Assembly (NCBI GenBank): GCA_023389275.1
Contig: JAEWEN010000065.1
Coordinates: 1 to 28,574, forward strand
Reading direction: 5' to 3'
DNA length: 28,574 nt
From: Bacillota bacterium
GTDB taxonomy: Bacteria > Bacillota > Clostridia > Clostridiales > Caloramatoraceae
The notes beneath the pieces are model-generated. The model was not told the origin of the DNA. It worked only from the letters and a program-made list of their open reading frames with translations, and did no database searches. Below are positions 21,691 to 28,574 of this stretch, piece by piece; position 1 is the stretch's first letter, and each line of letters starts with the position of its first letter. Made by a program: the position numbers and the translations under genes.

Positions 21691-21948
21691 ATGGAAAAAT
21701 ATCTTGTAATTACATTTGAAAGTGTAAACTTTGCTATGCAAACAGAGTCACTATTTAAAAATAAAGAACTAAAGCATCAAATAATACCAACTCCTAGAGA
21801 AATTACATTAAGCTGCGGACTTTCTATAAGAACTCCATATGAAAACCTTGAACAGGTAAAATCTTTAAAGGAATCTGGAGATATGAGAAATAAGAAAATG
21901 TATGTTTTTGAAGGAATTGGAGCGGGAAAAACATTTAGTGAAATATAA
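21691..21948 (+). CDS. DUF3343 protein, putative Se/S carrier
   Basis: 85 residues, a single small alpha/beta domain. The family pattern is present: FESVNFAMQTESLFK near the N-terminus, PTPREITLSCGLSIR with C42 as the single conserved cysteine, then a helix and a final beta strand. DUF3343 genes are repeatedly found beside yedF and selenium-dependent hydroxylase genes, and the protein is thought to carry selenium or sulfur on the cysteine. Here it lies 2 nt after yedF with only a weak ribosome binding site of its own, consistent with translational coupling. It is followed by a strong terminator. Confidence 0.85.
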   Translation: MEKYLVITFESVNFAMQTESLFKNKELKHQIIPTPREITLSCGLSIRTPYENLEQVKSLKESGDMRNKKMYVFEGIGAGKTFSEI

Positions 21949-21952
21949 CATT

Positions 21953-22000
21953 AGGTCTATGTAAATCTTACTTTAATTGGGTTTATGTAGACCTTTTTTT
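21953..22000 (+). terminator. Rho-independent terminator after yedF-DUF3343
   Basis: AGGTCTATGTAAA (21953-21965) pairs with TTTATGTAGACCT (21982-21994), 13 bp including two G-T pairs, then seven T. Confidence 0.85.
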
Positions 22001-22023
22001 AATTATACACTTAATGTATAATT
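22001..22023. promoter_or_regulatory. 9-bp inverted repeat upstream of mscS
   Basis: AATTATACA, CTTAA, TGTATAATT, perfect. It abuts the terminator tail and overlaps a TTGATT (22022-22027) that could be a -35. It could be an operator or an extra terminator hairpin. Confidence 0.35.
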
Positions 22024-22070
22024 GATTGTAGAAATTTAAAATAAAATATATTTGTATTAAGGAGGAGAAA

Positions 22071-22925
22071 ATGGAAGTATTTACAAGTTTTATAAAGAAG
22101 TTTCTCCTAGAAAATGAAAAGGCTATAGAATTTCTTTATAATATAGGCTTAATAATATTAATATTTATTATAGCTAAAATATCTATTAAGGTTATTAATA
22201 AAATTATAATTAAGTTTTTCAAAAATCAGGAGAAGCTTGGAATACAAACAAGTGAGAAAAAAAGACAAACATTAACAGCTCTTTTAAATAATATAACAGT
22301 ATATGTTATTTACTTTATAGCTATTATTTCAGCACTACAAACTCTAGGAGTTGAAATGACAACAATATTAGCTGTTGCAGGTTCTGCCAGTGTTGCAATA
22401 GGACTTGGTGCTCAAAATGTTATAAAAGATATTATTGCAGGGTTCTTTATTTTATTTGAGGATCAGTTTGCAGTAGGAGATTATGTAACAATAGGAACTA
22501 TGTCAGGTGTAGTTGAGGTTGTAGGGCTTAGAATAACTAAAATGAGAGACTTTACAGGAGAGCTTCATATAATCCCCAATGGAACAATAACAACTGTTAC
22601 AAATAAGTCTCGTGGGAGCATGAGAGCTTTAGTTGATATTCAAGTTGCTTATAACGAAGATTTAGATAAGGTTATAAGAATTTTAAATGAAGTTATAGAA
22701 GAGGCAAAACAGCATCATGATTATTATGAAGAAGGACCTAAGGTATATGGAGTTGTTAATATAACTGAAACAGTTGTAACAGTTAGAATAACAGCTAAAA
22801 CTGTTGCTATGATGCAATGGGATGCTGAAATTGACATTAGAAAAAGAGTTAAAGAAGCATTTGATAGAGAAGGAATTAAAATGCCGTTTCAAAAAATGGT
22901 TTTCGTTGATGGGAAGGAGAGATAG
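22071..22925 (+). CDS. mscS: Small-conductance mechanosensitive channel, MscS family
   Basis: 284 residues, the classic short MscS size. Three membrane helices lie at about residues 20-42, 75-93 and 97-128. The pore helix segment AVAGSASVAIGLGAQNVIKD is followed by FFILFEDQFAVGDYVTIG and the beta domain with IPNGTITTVTNKSR. The C-terminal alpha-beta domain is complete. The channel opens under membrane tension to release solutes in osmotic downshock. Start ATG follows AAGGAGGAG. The DUF951 gene begins 2 nt after its stop. Confidence 0.93.
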   Translation: MEVFTSFIKKFLLENEKAIEFLYNIGLIILIFIIAKISIKVINKIIIKFFKNQEKLGIQTSEKKRQTLTALLNNITVYVIYFIAIISALQTLGVEMTTILAVAGSASVAIGLGAQNVIKDIIAGFFILFEDQFAVGDYVTIGTMSGVVEVVGLRITKMRDFTGELHIIPNGTITTVTNKSRGSMRALVDIQVAYNEDLDKVIRILNEVIEEAKQHHDYYEEGPKVYGVVNITETVVTVRITAKTVAMMQWDAEIDIRKRVKEAFDREGIKMPFQKMVFVDGKER

Positions 22926-22927
22926 TT

Positions 22928-23128
22928 TTGGTTACGGATTTTAAACTACATGATATTGTAGAAACTAAAAAAGGACACCCATGTGGTAGTAAAACCTGGG
23001 AAGTTATAAGAGTTGGTGCAGATATTAAGCTTAAATGCACTGAGTGTGAAAGAATAGTTATGCTTCCAAGAAGCAAGGCAGAAAAATCAATAAAGAAAAT
23101 AGTAAAATCAGCTGACAATAATGACTAA
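22928..23128 (+). CDS. DUF951 family small protein
   Basis: 66 residues, TTG start with AAGGAGAG about 8 nt upstream inside the end of mscS. The family pattern is complete: a KLHDIVETKKGHPCGS start, WEVIRVGADIKLKC and TECERIVMLPRS. The three cysteines, in HPCG and KCTEC, may hold a metal. The fold is small and mostly beta, cytoplasmic. Function is unknown. In Firmicutes it is usually found just before the rpsF-ssb-rpsR operon, as here. Overlapping translation signals with mscS indicate co-transcription. Confidence 0.9.
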   Translation: MVTDFKLHDIVETKKGHPCGSKTWEVIRVGADIKLKCTECERIVMLPRSKAEKSIKKIVKSADNND

Positions 23129-23133
23129 TACTA

Positions 23134-23162
23134 TTGATATATAAAGTTTTTTATGTTAAAAT
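23134..23162 (+). promoter_or_regulatory. Promoter of the rpsF-ssb-rpsR operon
   Basis: TTGATA (23134-23139), 17 bp, TAAAAT (23157-23162), with an extended -10 TGT at 23154-23156. Transcription should begin near 23169, leaving a leader of about 60 nt. Confidence 0.7.
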
Positions 23163-23175
23163 GACTTTTGTTGTA

Positions 23176-23212
23176 TCCCTGCTCGAATTTTCGAGCCGAT
23201 TAGTCCAAGGGG
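23176..23212 (+). ncRNA. Probable S6:S18 autoregulatory leader of rpsF
   Basis: The hairpin GCTCGA-ATTT-TCGAGC (23181-23196) is directly followed by CCG (23196-23198), the trinucleotide recognised by the S6:S18 complex in known rpsF leaders. An outer stem, TCCCT (23176-23180) with AGGGG (23208-23212), abuts the AGGAGGTG ribosome binding site. Binding could therefore block rpsF translation. The fold was made by hand. Confidence 0.6.
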
Positions 23213-23227
23213 AGGAGGTGTAAGAGA

Positions 23228-23512
23228 ATGAATAAGTACGAATTAGTAGTAATAGTAGCACCTAATCTTACAGAAGAAGAGGTAAAAGCTACTGAGGAAA
23301 AAGTAAAAGCTGTTATAACTGATAACAGTGGAGTAATTGACAACGTTGACGATTGGGGTAAGAGAAGACTTGCTTACGAAATCAACGATTTCAATGAAGG
23401 ATTCTACTATCTAGTTAACTTCTCATCAAATCCAGAACTACCTAAAGAATTAGATAGAATTCTGAGAATTAGTGATAACGTTATTAGACACATGATAGTA
23501 AAGCAAGACTAA
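23228..23512 (+). CDS. rpsF: Ribosomal protein S6
   Basis: 94 residues, full length. YELVVIVAPNLTEEEV at the start, DDWGKRRLAYEIND in the middle and GFYYLVNFSS with RILRISDNVIRHMIV at the end are hallmarks of S6. It binds S18 on the platform of the 30S subunit. It is the first gene of the rpsF-ssb-rpsR operon, and a leader with an S6:S18-type motif precedes it, so feedback control by the S6:S18 pair is likely. AGGAGGTG gives a strong start. Confidence 0.97.
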   Translation: MNKYELVVIVAPNLTEEEVKATEEKVKAVITDNSGVIDNVDDWGKRRLAYEINDFNEGFYYLVNFSSNPELPKELDRILRISDNVIRHMIVKQD

Positions 23513-23533
23513 TATCTTCAAGGTGGTGTTTTA

Positions 23534-23992
23534 ATGAATAAGGTATTTTTAATAGGCAGACTAACTCGTGACCCGGAACTAAGATTTACATCTGGAACTG
23601 GAAATGCAGTAGCCACTTTTTCATTAGCCGTAGATAGAAACTATGTTTCTCAATCAGGCCAAAGAGAGGCTGATTTCATAAACATAGTTTGTTGGAGAAA
23701 ACTTGCAGAACACGTAGCTAATAACCTATCAAAGGGAAGACTTGTTGCAGTTTCAGGTTCAATCCAAACTAGAAAATATCAAGCTCAAGACGGCTCTAAT
23801 AGATATGTAACAGAAATTGTTGCAGAGGAAGTTAAATTTCTAGATTGGGGAAATAGAGAAGGCGGATCATCTGCTCAAGCCCATAGAGCAAGTGGAGTTC
23901 AAGAAACTTCACAAGGTGGAAGCGGACTTTTTGAACCAGATAACTCAGATGACGGTTTTTTCCCTACAGATGATACAGAAATTCCATTTTAA
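23534..23992 (+). CDS. ssb: Single-stranded DNA-binding protein
   Basis: 152 residues. The N-terminal OB fold (about 1-108) starts NKVFLIGRLTRDPELRFTSG and includes DFINIVCWRKLAEHVANNLSKG and the SIQTRKYQ strand. A disordered Gly/Ser/Gln-rich linker follows. The C-terminus is the acidic tip DDTEIPF, the site that recruits replication and repair partners. It lies between rpsF and rpsR, as is standard in Firmicutes, 21 nt after rpsF. Confidence 0.97.
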   Translation: MNKVFLIGRLTRDPELRFTSGTGNAVATFSLAVDRNYVSQSGQREADFINIVCWRKLAEHVANNLSKGRLVAVSGSIQTRKYQAQDGSNRYVTEIVAEEVKFLDWGNREGGSSAQAHRASGVQETSQGGSGLFEPDNSDDGFFPTDDTEIPF

Positions 23993-24023
23993 TCTAATTT
24001 TAACAAGGTAAGGAGGGAAAACG

Positions 24024-24266
24024 ATGGCAGATTTCAGAAGAGGCGGAAGACAAAGAAGAATGAAAAAGAAGCAATGTGCCTTCTGTGCAGATAAATCAGC
24101 TAATATCGATTACAAAGATATTGGAAGACTAAAAAAATATGTAACTGAAAGAGGAAAAATTCTTCCTAGAAGAATTACAGGAACTTGTGCTAAGCACCAA
24201 AGAGATCTTACTATAGCAATTAAGAGATCAAGAAACGTAGCACTACTTCCATTCACTACAGAATAA
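24024..24266 (+). CDS. rpsR: Ribosomal protein S18
   Basis: 80 residues. The basic start RRGGRQRRMKKK is followed by CAFCADK, the DYKDIGRLKKYVTERGKILPRRITGTCAKHQR core and RNVALLPFT. The C-X2-C and C-X2-H pairs suggest the zinc-binding form of S18. S18 sits with S6 on the 30S platform. It is the last gene of the operon, followed at once by two terminators. AAGGAGGG gives the start. Confidence 0.97.
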   Translation: MADFRRGGRQRRMKKKQCAFCADKSANIDYKDIGRLKKYVTERGKILPRRITGTCAKHQRDLTIAIKRSRNVALLPFTTE

Positions 24267-24270
24267 TATC

Positions 24271-24299
24271 ATGCCTCATTTTATGGGGCATTTTTATTT
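24271..24299 (+). terminator. First terminator after rpsR
   Basis: ATGCCTCAT (24271-24279), TTT, ATGGGGCAT (24283-24291), then a T-run. Confidence 0.8.
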
Positions 24300-24310
24300 T
24301 GCTTGATAAT

Positions 24311-24358
24311 GGTTTAAATACACTTAATATTTTTATTAATTGTATTTAAACCTTTTTT
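24311..24358 (+). terminator. Second, long terminator hairpin after rpsR
   Basis: GGTTTAAATACA (24311-24322) pairs with TGTATTTAAACC (24341-24352). After one mismatch, six more pairs (24324-24329 with 24334-24339) close a TTTT loop. Six T follow. Together with the hairpin at 24271 it insulates the ribosomal operon. Confidence 0.75.
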
Positions 24359-24489
24359 ATTATTGCTTAGTGAAGGATATACATATCCCCTGTAGAATAT
24401 AAATTATAACTGGAGATTTTTGGGATTACAAACCTTTTATATAAATAGTACTAGTTAGAATTATATTATATGGTTAGGGGGATAATAAG

Positions 24490-24819
24490 TTGAATAATGA
24501 AAATTTTGATATTATTAGTAATATGAACACTATTGATAACTACAAAACTTATTTAATAGGTTTTGTTGCAGACCTTTTTGCAACTATGAATAAGTCAAAG
24601 GGAAATACGGCCTACAATGACGAGATTATAGATGAAATTGCAGATATTATAATATGTTCGTATTTAATTGGCAAGCGAATTGGAATCGGTTATGATAAAA
24701 TAGATAAAAGAGTAATGGATAAGTTAAAATTAGGACTTTTAGAAGATAAAGGTTCAGATAGATTTAATCAAGATTACTCTAGTTTAATATCATATATTAG
24801 AGAAGGAAGACAAGAATAA
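24490..24819 (+). CDS. MazG-like family protein
   Basis: 109 residues, TTG start 8 nt after GGGGG (24477-24481). All-helical, with YNDEIIDEIADIIICSYLIG (about residues 41-60) resembling the EExxE...D metal-binding helices of the MazG/dUTPase-like fold in reduced form. MazG enzymes hydrolyse nucleoside triphosphates. The full set of acidic residues is not evident, so activity is uncertain. It opens the run MazG-like, yybS, gdpP, rplI, with 25 nt to yybS. Confidence 0.75.
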   Translation: MNNENFDIISNMNTIDNYKTYLIGFVADLFATMNKSKGNTAYNDEIIDEIADIIICSYLIGKRIGIGYDKIDKRVMDKLKLGLLEDKGSDRFNQDYSSLISYIREGRQE

Positions 24820-24844
24820 TTAAGCTTTTCTAAGGAGGCGAAAA

Positions 24845-25798
24845 ATGAATTCTAAAAACAGCACCAGTAGTTTAACACAGGGAGCTATTTTAAGTGCTAT
24901 AACTGTAGTTATATACTTTGCGTCTATGTATGTTCCTATATTTAATATTATATGTGTATTAGTGGCACACTTACCTATAGTATATATGTATTATAAGCAT
25001 GGAGCCAAATATTCAGTTATGGTAGCTGTTGTAGTATGTGCTATATTGTTTGTACTAACAGGGCCTTCCTATGCTATTACATATTTTCTTACCAATGCAT
25101 TGGTAGGATTTGTTTTAGGGTACTACACAAGGAATAAGCGAAGTAGTATAGTTATATTAGGAGTATTATCATTAACTATATTATTATCTACTGGTATATT
25201 ATTAAAAATAGTTGAAAGTTTTTTAGGTGCGGATATTATATCTCAATTAATTAATCATATGATTAGTTCATTTGAAAATAGTTTATCTACACTAAAGGAA
25301 TTAGGAGTAGAATCCTCTTTAAGCAACATAAATATGAAAGACTTTAAAGACTACTTACTAATGTCTGTACCATCAATAGCATTGTCATATAGCATTGTTA
25401 TGTCATATATATATTATATAATAACTGAAAAATCACTAAAAAGATTTGATGTTAAACTAGACAAAATTCCACCATTTAGCAAATGGTATATACCGTCAAT
25501 AATAGCTTATCCAATAATGATTTTATTTTTTATAACTATGTTTATAAAATCAGATGAGTTAGTGCCTTTAATAATTACAATAAATACTTTGTTTATGTTA
25601 GTATTTAGTTTAAATGCACTAGCAACAGTTTCTTACTACTTAAAGGAGGCAAATTTTCCTAAAATAGCTATAGTTTTAATTGTCGCAGCAGTATTTTTAT
25701 TATTACCAAGTGTAATAATGTTTGTTGGATTATTTGAATATGCATTTAATTTAAGAAGACTTGATAAAAAAAGAGCATCCTTTAGACAAAAGAAGTAA
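24845..25798 (+). CDS. yybS: YybS family membrane protein (DUF2232)
   Basis: 317 residues, almost entirely hydrophobic, with about eight membrane segments. The start TQGAILSAITVVIYFASMYVP, the internal NALVGFVLGYYTRNKRS and the C-terminal MFVGLFEYAFNLRRLDKK are typical of DUF2232. It resembles the S components of ECF transporters in general architecture. Substrate is unknown. It stands directly before gdpP, as in many Firmicutes. AAGGAGG precedes the ATG. The gdpP start lies 28 nt after its stop. Confidence 0.9.
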   Translation: MNSKNSTSSLTQGAILSAITVVIYFASMYVPIFNIICVLVAHLPIVYMYYKHGAKYSVMVAVVVCAILFVLTGPSYAITYFLTNALVGFVLGYYTRNKRSSIVILGVLSLTILLSTGILLKIVESFLGADIISQLINHMISSFENSLSTLKELGVESSLSNINMKDFKDYLLMSVPSIALSYSIVMSYIYYIITEKSLKRFDVKLDKIPPFSKWYIPSIIAYPIMILFFITMFIKSDELVPLIITINTLFMLVFSLNALATVSYYLKEANFPKIAIVLIVAAVFLLLPSVIMFVGLFEYAFNLRRLDKKRASFRQKK

Positions 25799-25825
25799 GT
25801 GTCTCCTAAAAATCGGAGGGTTTGT

Positions 25826-27838
25826 ATGGATAATAAAATTAAACGATTATTTCCAAAAACACAAATTTATATGATAATGAATGCCCTTTTACTACTAGTG
25901 GTAATTTCATATAACACAGTAGTTGGTATAATAGGGATTCTAGGCTTTACTGCCTTAACAGTATATAGTATAAGGACAAATAGAATGAGAAATGACCAGT
26001 GGGGTAGATTTATTGAAGATATTTCTACAGACATTGATATTGCAGGAAGAAATACATTATCTAGTATTCCCCTGCCACTTTGTATTGTTAATTCAGATTC
26101 AAATATAATTTGGGGAAATGAAGAGTTATCAGAGGCAGTTGGAAAAAGTGTTTATGGAAAAGCGATTACAGAATTAGTAAAGGATTTTAATCCAAAGAAA
26201 ATTGTTTTAAAAGACGAAAAAGTAATTAATAATGTTGTAATTGAAAACAAAACATATAACATATTAATTAATAAGGTGAAAATAGATACTGAGAAGAAAG
26301 AAGATAAAAAATATTTATTTATTCTTTACTTTATTGATAAAACAGATTACTACAAGCTTATGGCAACTTATGAAAGTGAAAAGCCAGTTGTTGCTTTAAT
26401 AGAGTTTGATAACTATGATGAAGTAGTTAAAAGTGCAGAGGAAGAATATAGACCTGCACTTATTGCAGAAGTTGATAAGCATATTAATAATTTTTCATCT
26501 AGTCTTGAAGGGGTTTTAAGAAAATATGATGATAGTAAATATATTGTTATGTTTGAAAGTAAATATCTAGACAATTTAATAGAAAAGAAATTTGATATTT
26601 TAGACGAAGTTCGTGAAATAGATGTTGGAAATAAATTACCTGTTACATTAAGTATAGGTATAGGTGTAAACGGAGAAACTTTCTACGATGTACACCAATA
26701 CGCTATAGCCGCCAAAGATCTTTGTCTTGGTCGCGGAGGAGACCAAGCACTTATTAAAGATCAAGATAAGTTATCGTTTTTCGGCGGAAAATCTAAAGAG
26801 GTTGAGAAAAGAACAAAAGTAAAAGCTAGAGTTATGGCACATGGACTTTCTCAGCTTATAGATCAAAGTAGTGAAATTATTATAATGGGACATGATACAC
26901 TAGACTTAGATGCACTAGGCGCAGCAGTAGGTATGCATAGAGGTTGTGCACTAAGAGGAAAAGATGCATATATTCTTTTAAATAAAAGTAATACTGCAAT
27001 AGATAAAATGCTTGAAAAGTTAAACGATATAGAGGAATATGAAGGTGTATTTATTAATAATGATACTGCTATTCAAAAGTTAATAAATGATCCTTTAATT
27101 ATTGTTGTAGATGTTCACAGAAAAAGCTTTGTAGAGTTTCCAGAACTTTTAGATAGGGTTTCAAATATATTTGTAATTGACCACCATAGAAAAAGTGTTG
27201 ATTTTATAGATAATGCAACAATAAGCTATATAGAGCCATATGCATCATCTACTTGTGAGCTTGCAACAGAGCTTTTACAATATATGAGTGAAAAACCAAC
27301 ACTTCTTGAAATAGAAGCCCAAGCTTTAATGGCTGGAATATATATGGACACTAAAAACTTTGCATTTAAAACAGGAGTTAGAACATTTGAAGCTGCAGGA
27401 TATTTAAAAAGAATGGGTGCAGACCTTATTGAAGTTAAAAGACTTCTTGCAGATGATTTTGAAACCTATGTTGAAAGAGCCAATATAGTAGCAAGTGCAA
27501 AAATAAAAAACAATATAGCAATAGTTTGCCATACTGAGCCTGTTAAAAATTATTTGTCTATTCCACAAGCTGCTGATGAGCTTTTAAGAATAGAAGGAAT
27601 AGAGGCATCATTTGTTTTAGCACCAACAGGAAACAACGTTACTATAAGCGGTCGTTCACTAGGAGATATAAATGTTCAAGTAATACTTGAGAGTATAGGT
27701 GGTGGTGGCCACATGACAATTGCAGGAGCAAAATTGTTTGATACATCTATTGAAGATGCTGAGGATATACTAAGAAAAGCTATTAAGCAATATGAAGAGC
27801 AGGAAGGTGACAAAAATGAAGGTAATACTAAAAGCTGA
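25826..27838 (+). CDS. gdpP: GdpP, membrane c-di-AMP phosphodiesterase
   Basis: 670 residues from ATG 25826. It has CGGAGGG 5 nt upstream, whereas an upstream in-frame GTG at 25799 has no good site. Two N-terminal membrane helices (about 15-50) precede a PAS-like domain (about 75-160), a degenerate GGDEF domain (about 165-300), then DHH (GHDTLDLDA, residues 355-363; DHH 452-454) and DHHA1 (GGGGH, 625-629). GdpP cuts c-di-AMP to pApA and so sets potassium handling, cell-wall stress response and beta-lactam tolerance. All catalytic motifs look intact. It overlaps rplI by 23 nt. Confidence 0.95.
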   Translation: MDNKIKRLFPKTQIYMIMNALLLLVVISYNTVVGIIGILGFTALTVYSIRTNRMRNDQWGRFIEDISTDIDIAGRNTLSSIPLPLCIVNSDSNIIWGNEELSEAVGKSVYGKAITELVKDFNPKKIVLKDEKVINNVVIENKTYNILINKVKIDTEKKEDKKYLFILYFIDKTDYYKLMATYESEKPVVALIEFDNYDEVVKSAEEEYRPALIAEVDKHINNFSSSLEGVLRKYDDSKYIVMFESKYLDNLIEKKFDILDEVREIDVGNKLPVTLSIGIGVNGETFYDVHQYAIAAKDLCLGRGGDQALIKDQDKLSFFGGKSKEVEKRTKVKARVMAHGLSQLIDQSSEIIIMGHDTLDLDALGAAVGMHRGCALRGKDAYILLNKSNTAIDKMLEKLNDIEEYEGVFINNDTAIQKLINDPLIIVVDVHRKSFVEFPELLDRVSNIFVIDHHRKSVDFIDNATISYIEPYASSTCELATELLQYMSEKPTLLEIEAQALMAGIYMDTKNFAFKTGVRTFEAAGYLKRMGADLIEVKRLLADDFETYVERANIVASAKIKNNIAIVCHTEPVKNYLSIPQAADELLRIEGIEASFVLAPTGNNVTISGRSLGDINVQVILESIGGGGHMTIAGAKLFDTSIEDAEDILRKAIKQYEEQEGDKNEGNTKS

Positions 27839-28256
27839 TGTTAAAGGTGTAGGTAAAAAAGATGAAATAATAAACGCATCTGATGGATATGCAAGAAACT
27901 TTTTATTTCCTAAAAAGCTTGCAGTAGAAGCTACACCTGGTAACTTAAAATCACATGAATTAATAATGAAAAAAGAAGCAGACAAAAAAGCTGCTGAATT
28001 AGCTGAAGCTAAAAAATTAGCTGAAAAAATAGGAACACTTACTGTTAATCTAAAAGTTAAAACAGGAGACAATGGTAAAGTATTTGGTTCTGTAACAGCT
28101 AAGGATATAGCAGAAGGACTTGAAAAAGAACATGGAATAAAAGTAGATAAGAAAAAAGTAGATATAAAAGATTCTATTAAAACAATTGGGGTTTACACTG
28201 TAGAAGTTAAAGTTTACCCAGAAGTTGTTGGAAAATTAAAAGTAAGTATATCTTAA
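27816..28256 (+). CDS. rplI: Ribosomal protein L9
   Basis: 147 residues, starting at ATG 27816 in MKVILKADVKGVGKKDEI, the conserved L9 start; an in-frame ATG at 27792 would add 8 residues not found in L9. The N-terminal domain, the long connecting helix (about 40-75, rich in Ala/Lys/Glu) and the C-terminal domain with GKVFGSVTAKDIAE are present. L9 binds 23S rRNA at the base of the L1 stalk. Its start lies inside the end of gdpP, with AGGAAGGTG as site, so translation is coupled. Confidence 0.97.
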   Translation: MKVILKADVKGVGKKDEIINASDGYARNFLFPKKLAVEATPGNLKSHELIMKKEADKKAAELAEAKKLAEKIGTLTVNLKVKTGDNGKVFGSVTAKDIAEGLEKEHGIKVDKKKVDIKDSIKTIGVYTVEVKVYPEVVGKLKVSIS

Positions 28257-28260
28257 TTTA

Positions 28261-28294
28261 AAAGGTGTTAGGAGAAATCCTAACATCTTTTTTG
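28261..28294 (+). terminator. Rho-independent terminator after rplI
   Basis: AAAGGTGTTAGGA (28261-28273), GAAA loop, TCCTAACATCTTT (28278-28290), then more T. Confidence 0.9.
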
Positions 28295-28437
28295 CTTGTT
28301 ATAAAGGCGAATTATTATTAATTAATATAAAATTTTGTATAATAACTTATATTTTGATGCAAAAAGTATTATACTAAGAATATAGAATAATATTTATATT
28401 GTCTATAAACAAAGCCATATGGTGAGGAGGAAGTACT

Positions 28438-28574
28438 ATGAAAGTTGAATTTAAAAAAGTAGTATCTTCAGTTATAGAGGTTAAAGACTTATTTAATAAT
28501 CTTAACCAAGACGATAAAGATTATATAGACAATGCTAGAAAAGCACTGAAGACTTTAGAAAAATTAACAGATGA
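28438..28574 (+). CDS. Start of an unrecognised gene, cut by the window edge
   Basis: ATG 28438 with GAGGAGG upstream opens a frame that runs off the right edge after about 45 residues. The segment is charged and helical (SSVIEVKDLFNNLNQDD, then RKALKTLEKL). In clostridia the gene after rplI is often a Lon-type protease (LonC) followed by dnaB, so this could be such a gene, but the visible part carries no diagnostic motif. Confidence 0.7.
   Translation, partial: MKVEFKKVVSSVIEVKDLFNNLNQDDKDYIDNARKALKTLEKLTD

Noticed and set aside
27770..28072. Minus-strand open frame over the gdpP/rplI junction.
   Set aside because: It is a shadow of rplI.

Overview
The window comes from a low-GC, spore-forming-type Firmicute, most likely Clostridium or a close relative. 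The DNA is very A+T-rich. Ribosome binding sites are strong (AGGAGG or GGGGG types) and TTG starts are frequent. Several families are typical of clostridia: DUF3793, DUF3343/YedF, DUF2232/YybS and DUF951. I cannot name the species from sequence alone.

Left part (1 to about 2500): the tail of an unrecognised gene, then a set of small membrane or exported proteins. A 54-bp promoter-bearing repeat stands both before the lipoprotein gene at 712 and before the three-gene membrane-protein operon at 1313-2493. Next are a DUF523-DUF1722 fusion (2551-3522), an unrecognised acidic protein on the minus strand, a siroheme nitrite/sulfite reductase (4242-5786), and a two-gene operon of PLP enzymes: a threonine synthase-like protein and a D-threonine aldolase/D-serine dehydratase-like protein.

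Middle part (about 8100 to 16400): mostly single-gene units with clear terminators. They are small exported proteins, a DUF3793 gene with a strong promoter and a Fur-box-like element, a lipoprotein, a DUF4405 b-cytochrome-like protein with a C-terminal cysteine cluster, a DUF3267 membrane zincin, an orphan Uma2-type nuclease, a UvrD-like helicase with a DEDDh exonuclease domain inserted in it, and a small Gln/Ser/Asn-rich protein.

Right-middle part (16380 to 21948): an amidohydrolase-AbgT transporter operon runs divergently from a TetR regulator across a 365-base regulatory gap. A secreted cysteine-phytase-like phosphatase and a YedF-DUF3343 selenium/sulfur-handling pair follow.

Right part (22071 to end): a conserved housekeeping block usually found near the replication origin in Firmicutes. 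It reads mscS, DUF951, rpsF-ssb-rpsR (with a probable S6:S18-binding leader), a MazG-like gene, yybS, gdpP (c-di-AMP phosphodiesterase), rplI, and the start of one more gene cut by the window edge. The first half reads as accessory and the second half as core. I found no tRNA, rRNA, CRISPR array, insertion sequence or prophage.
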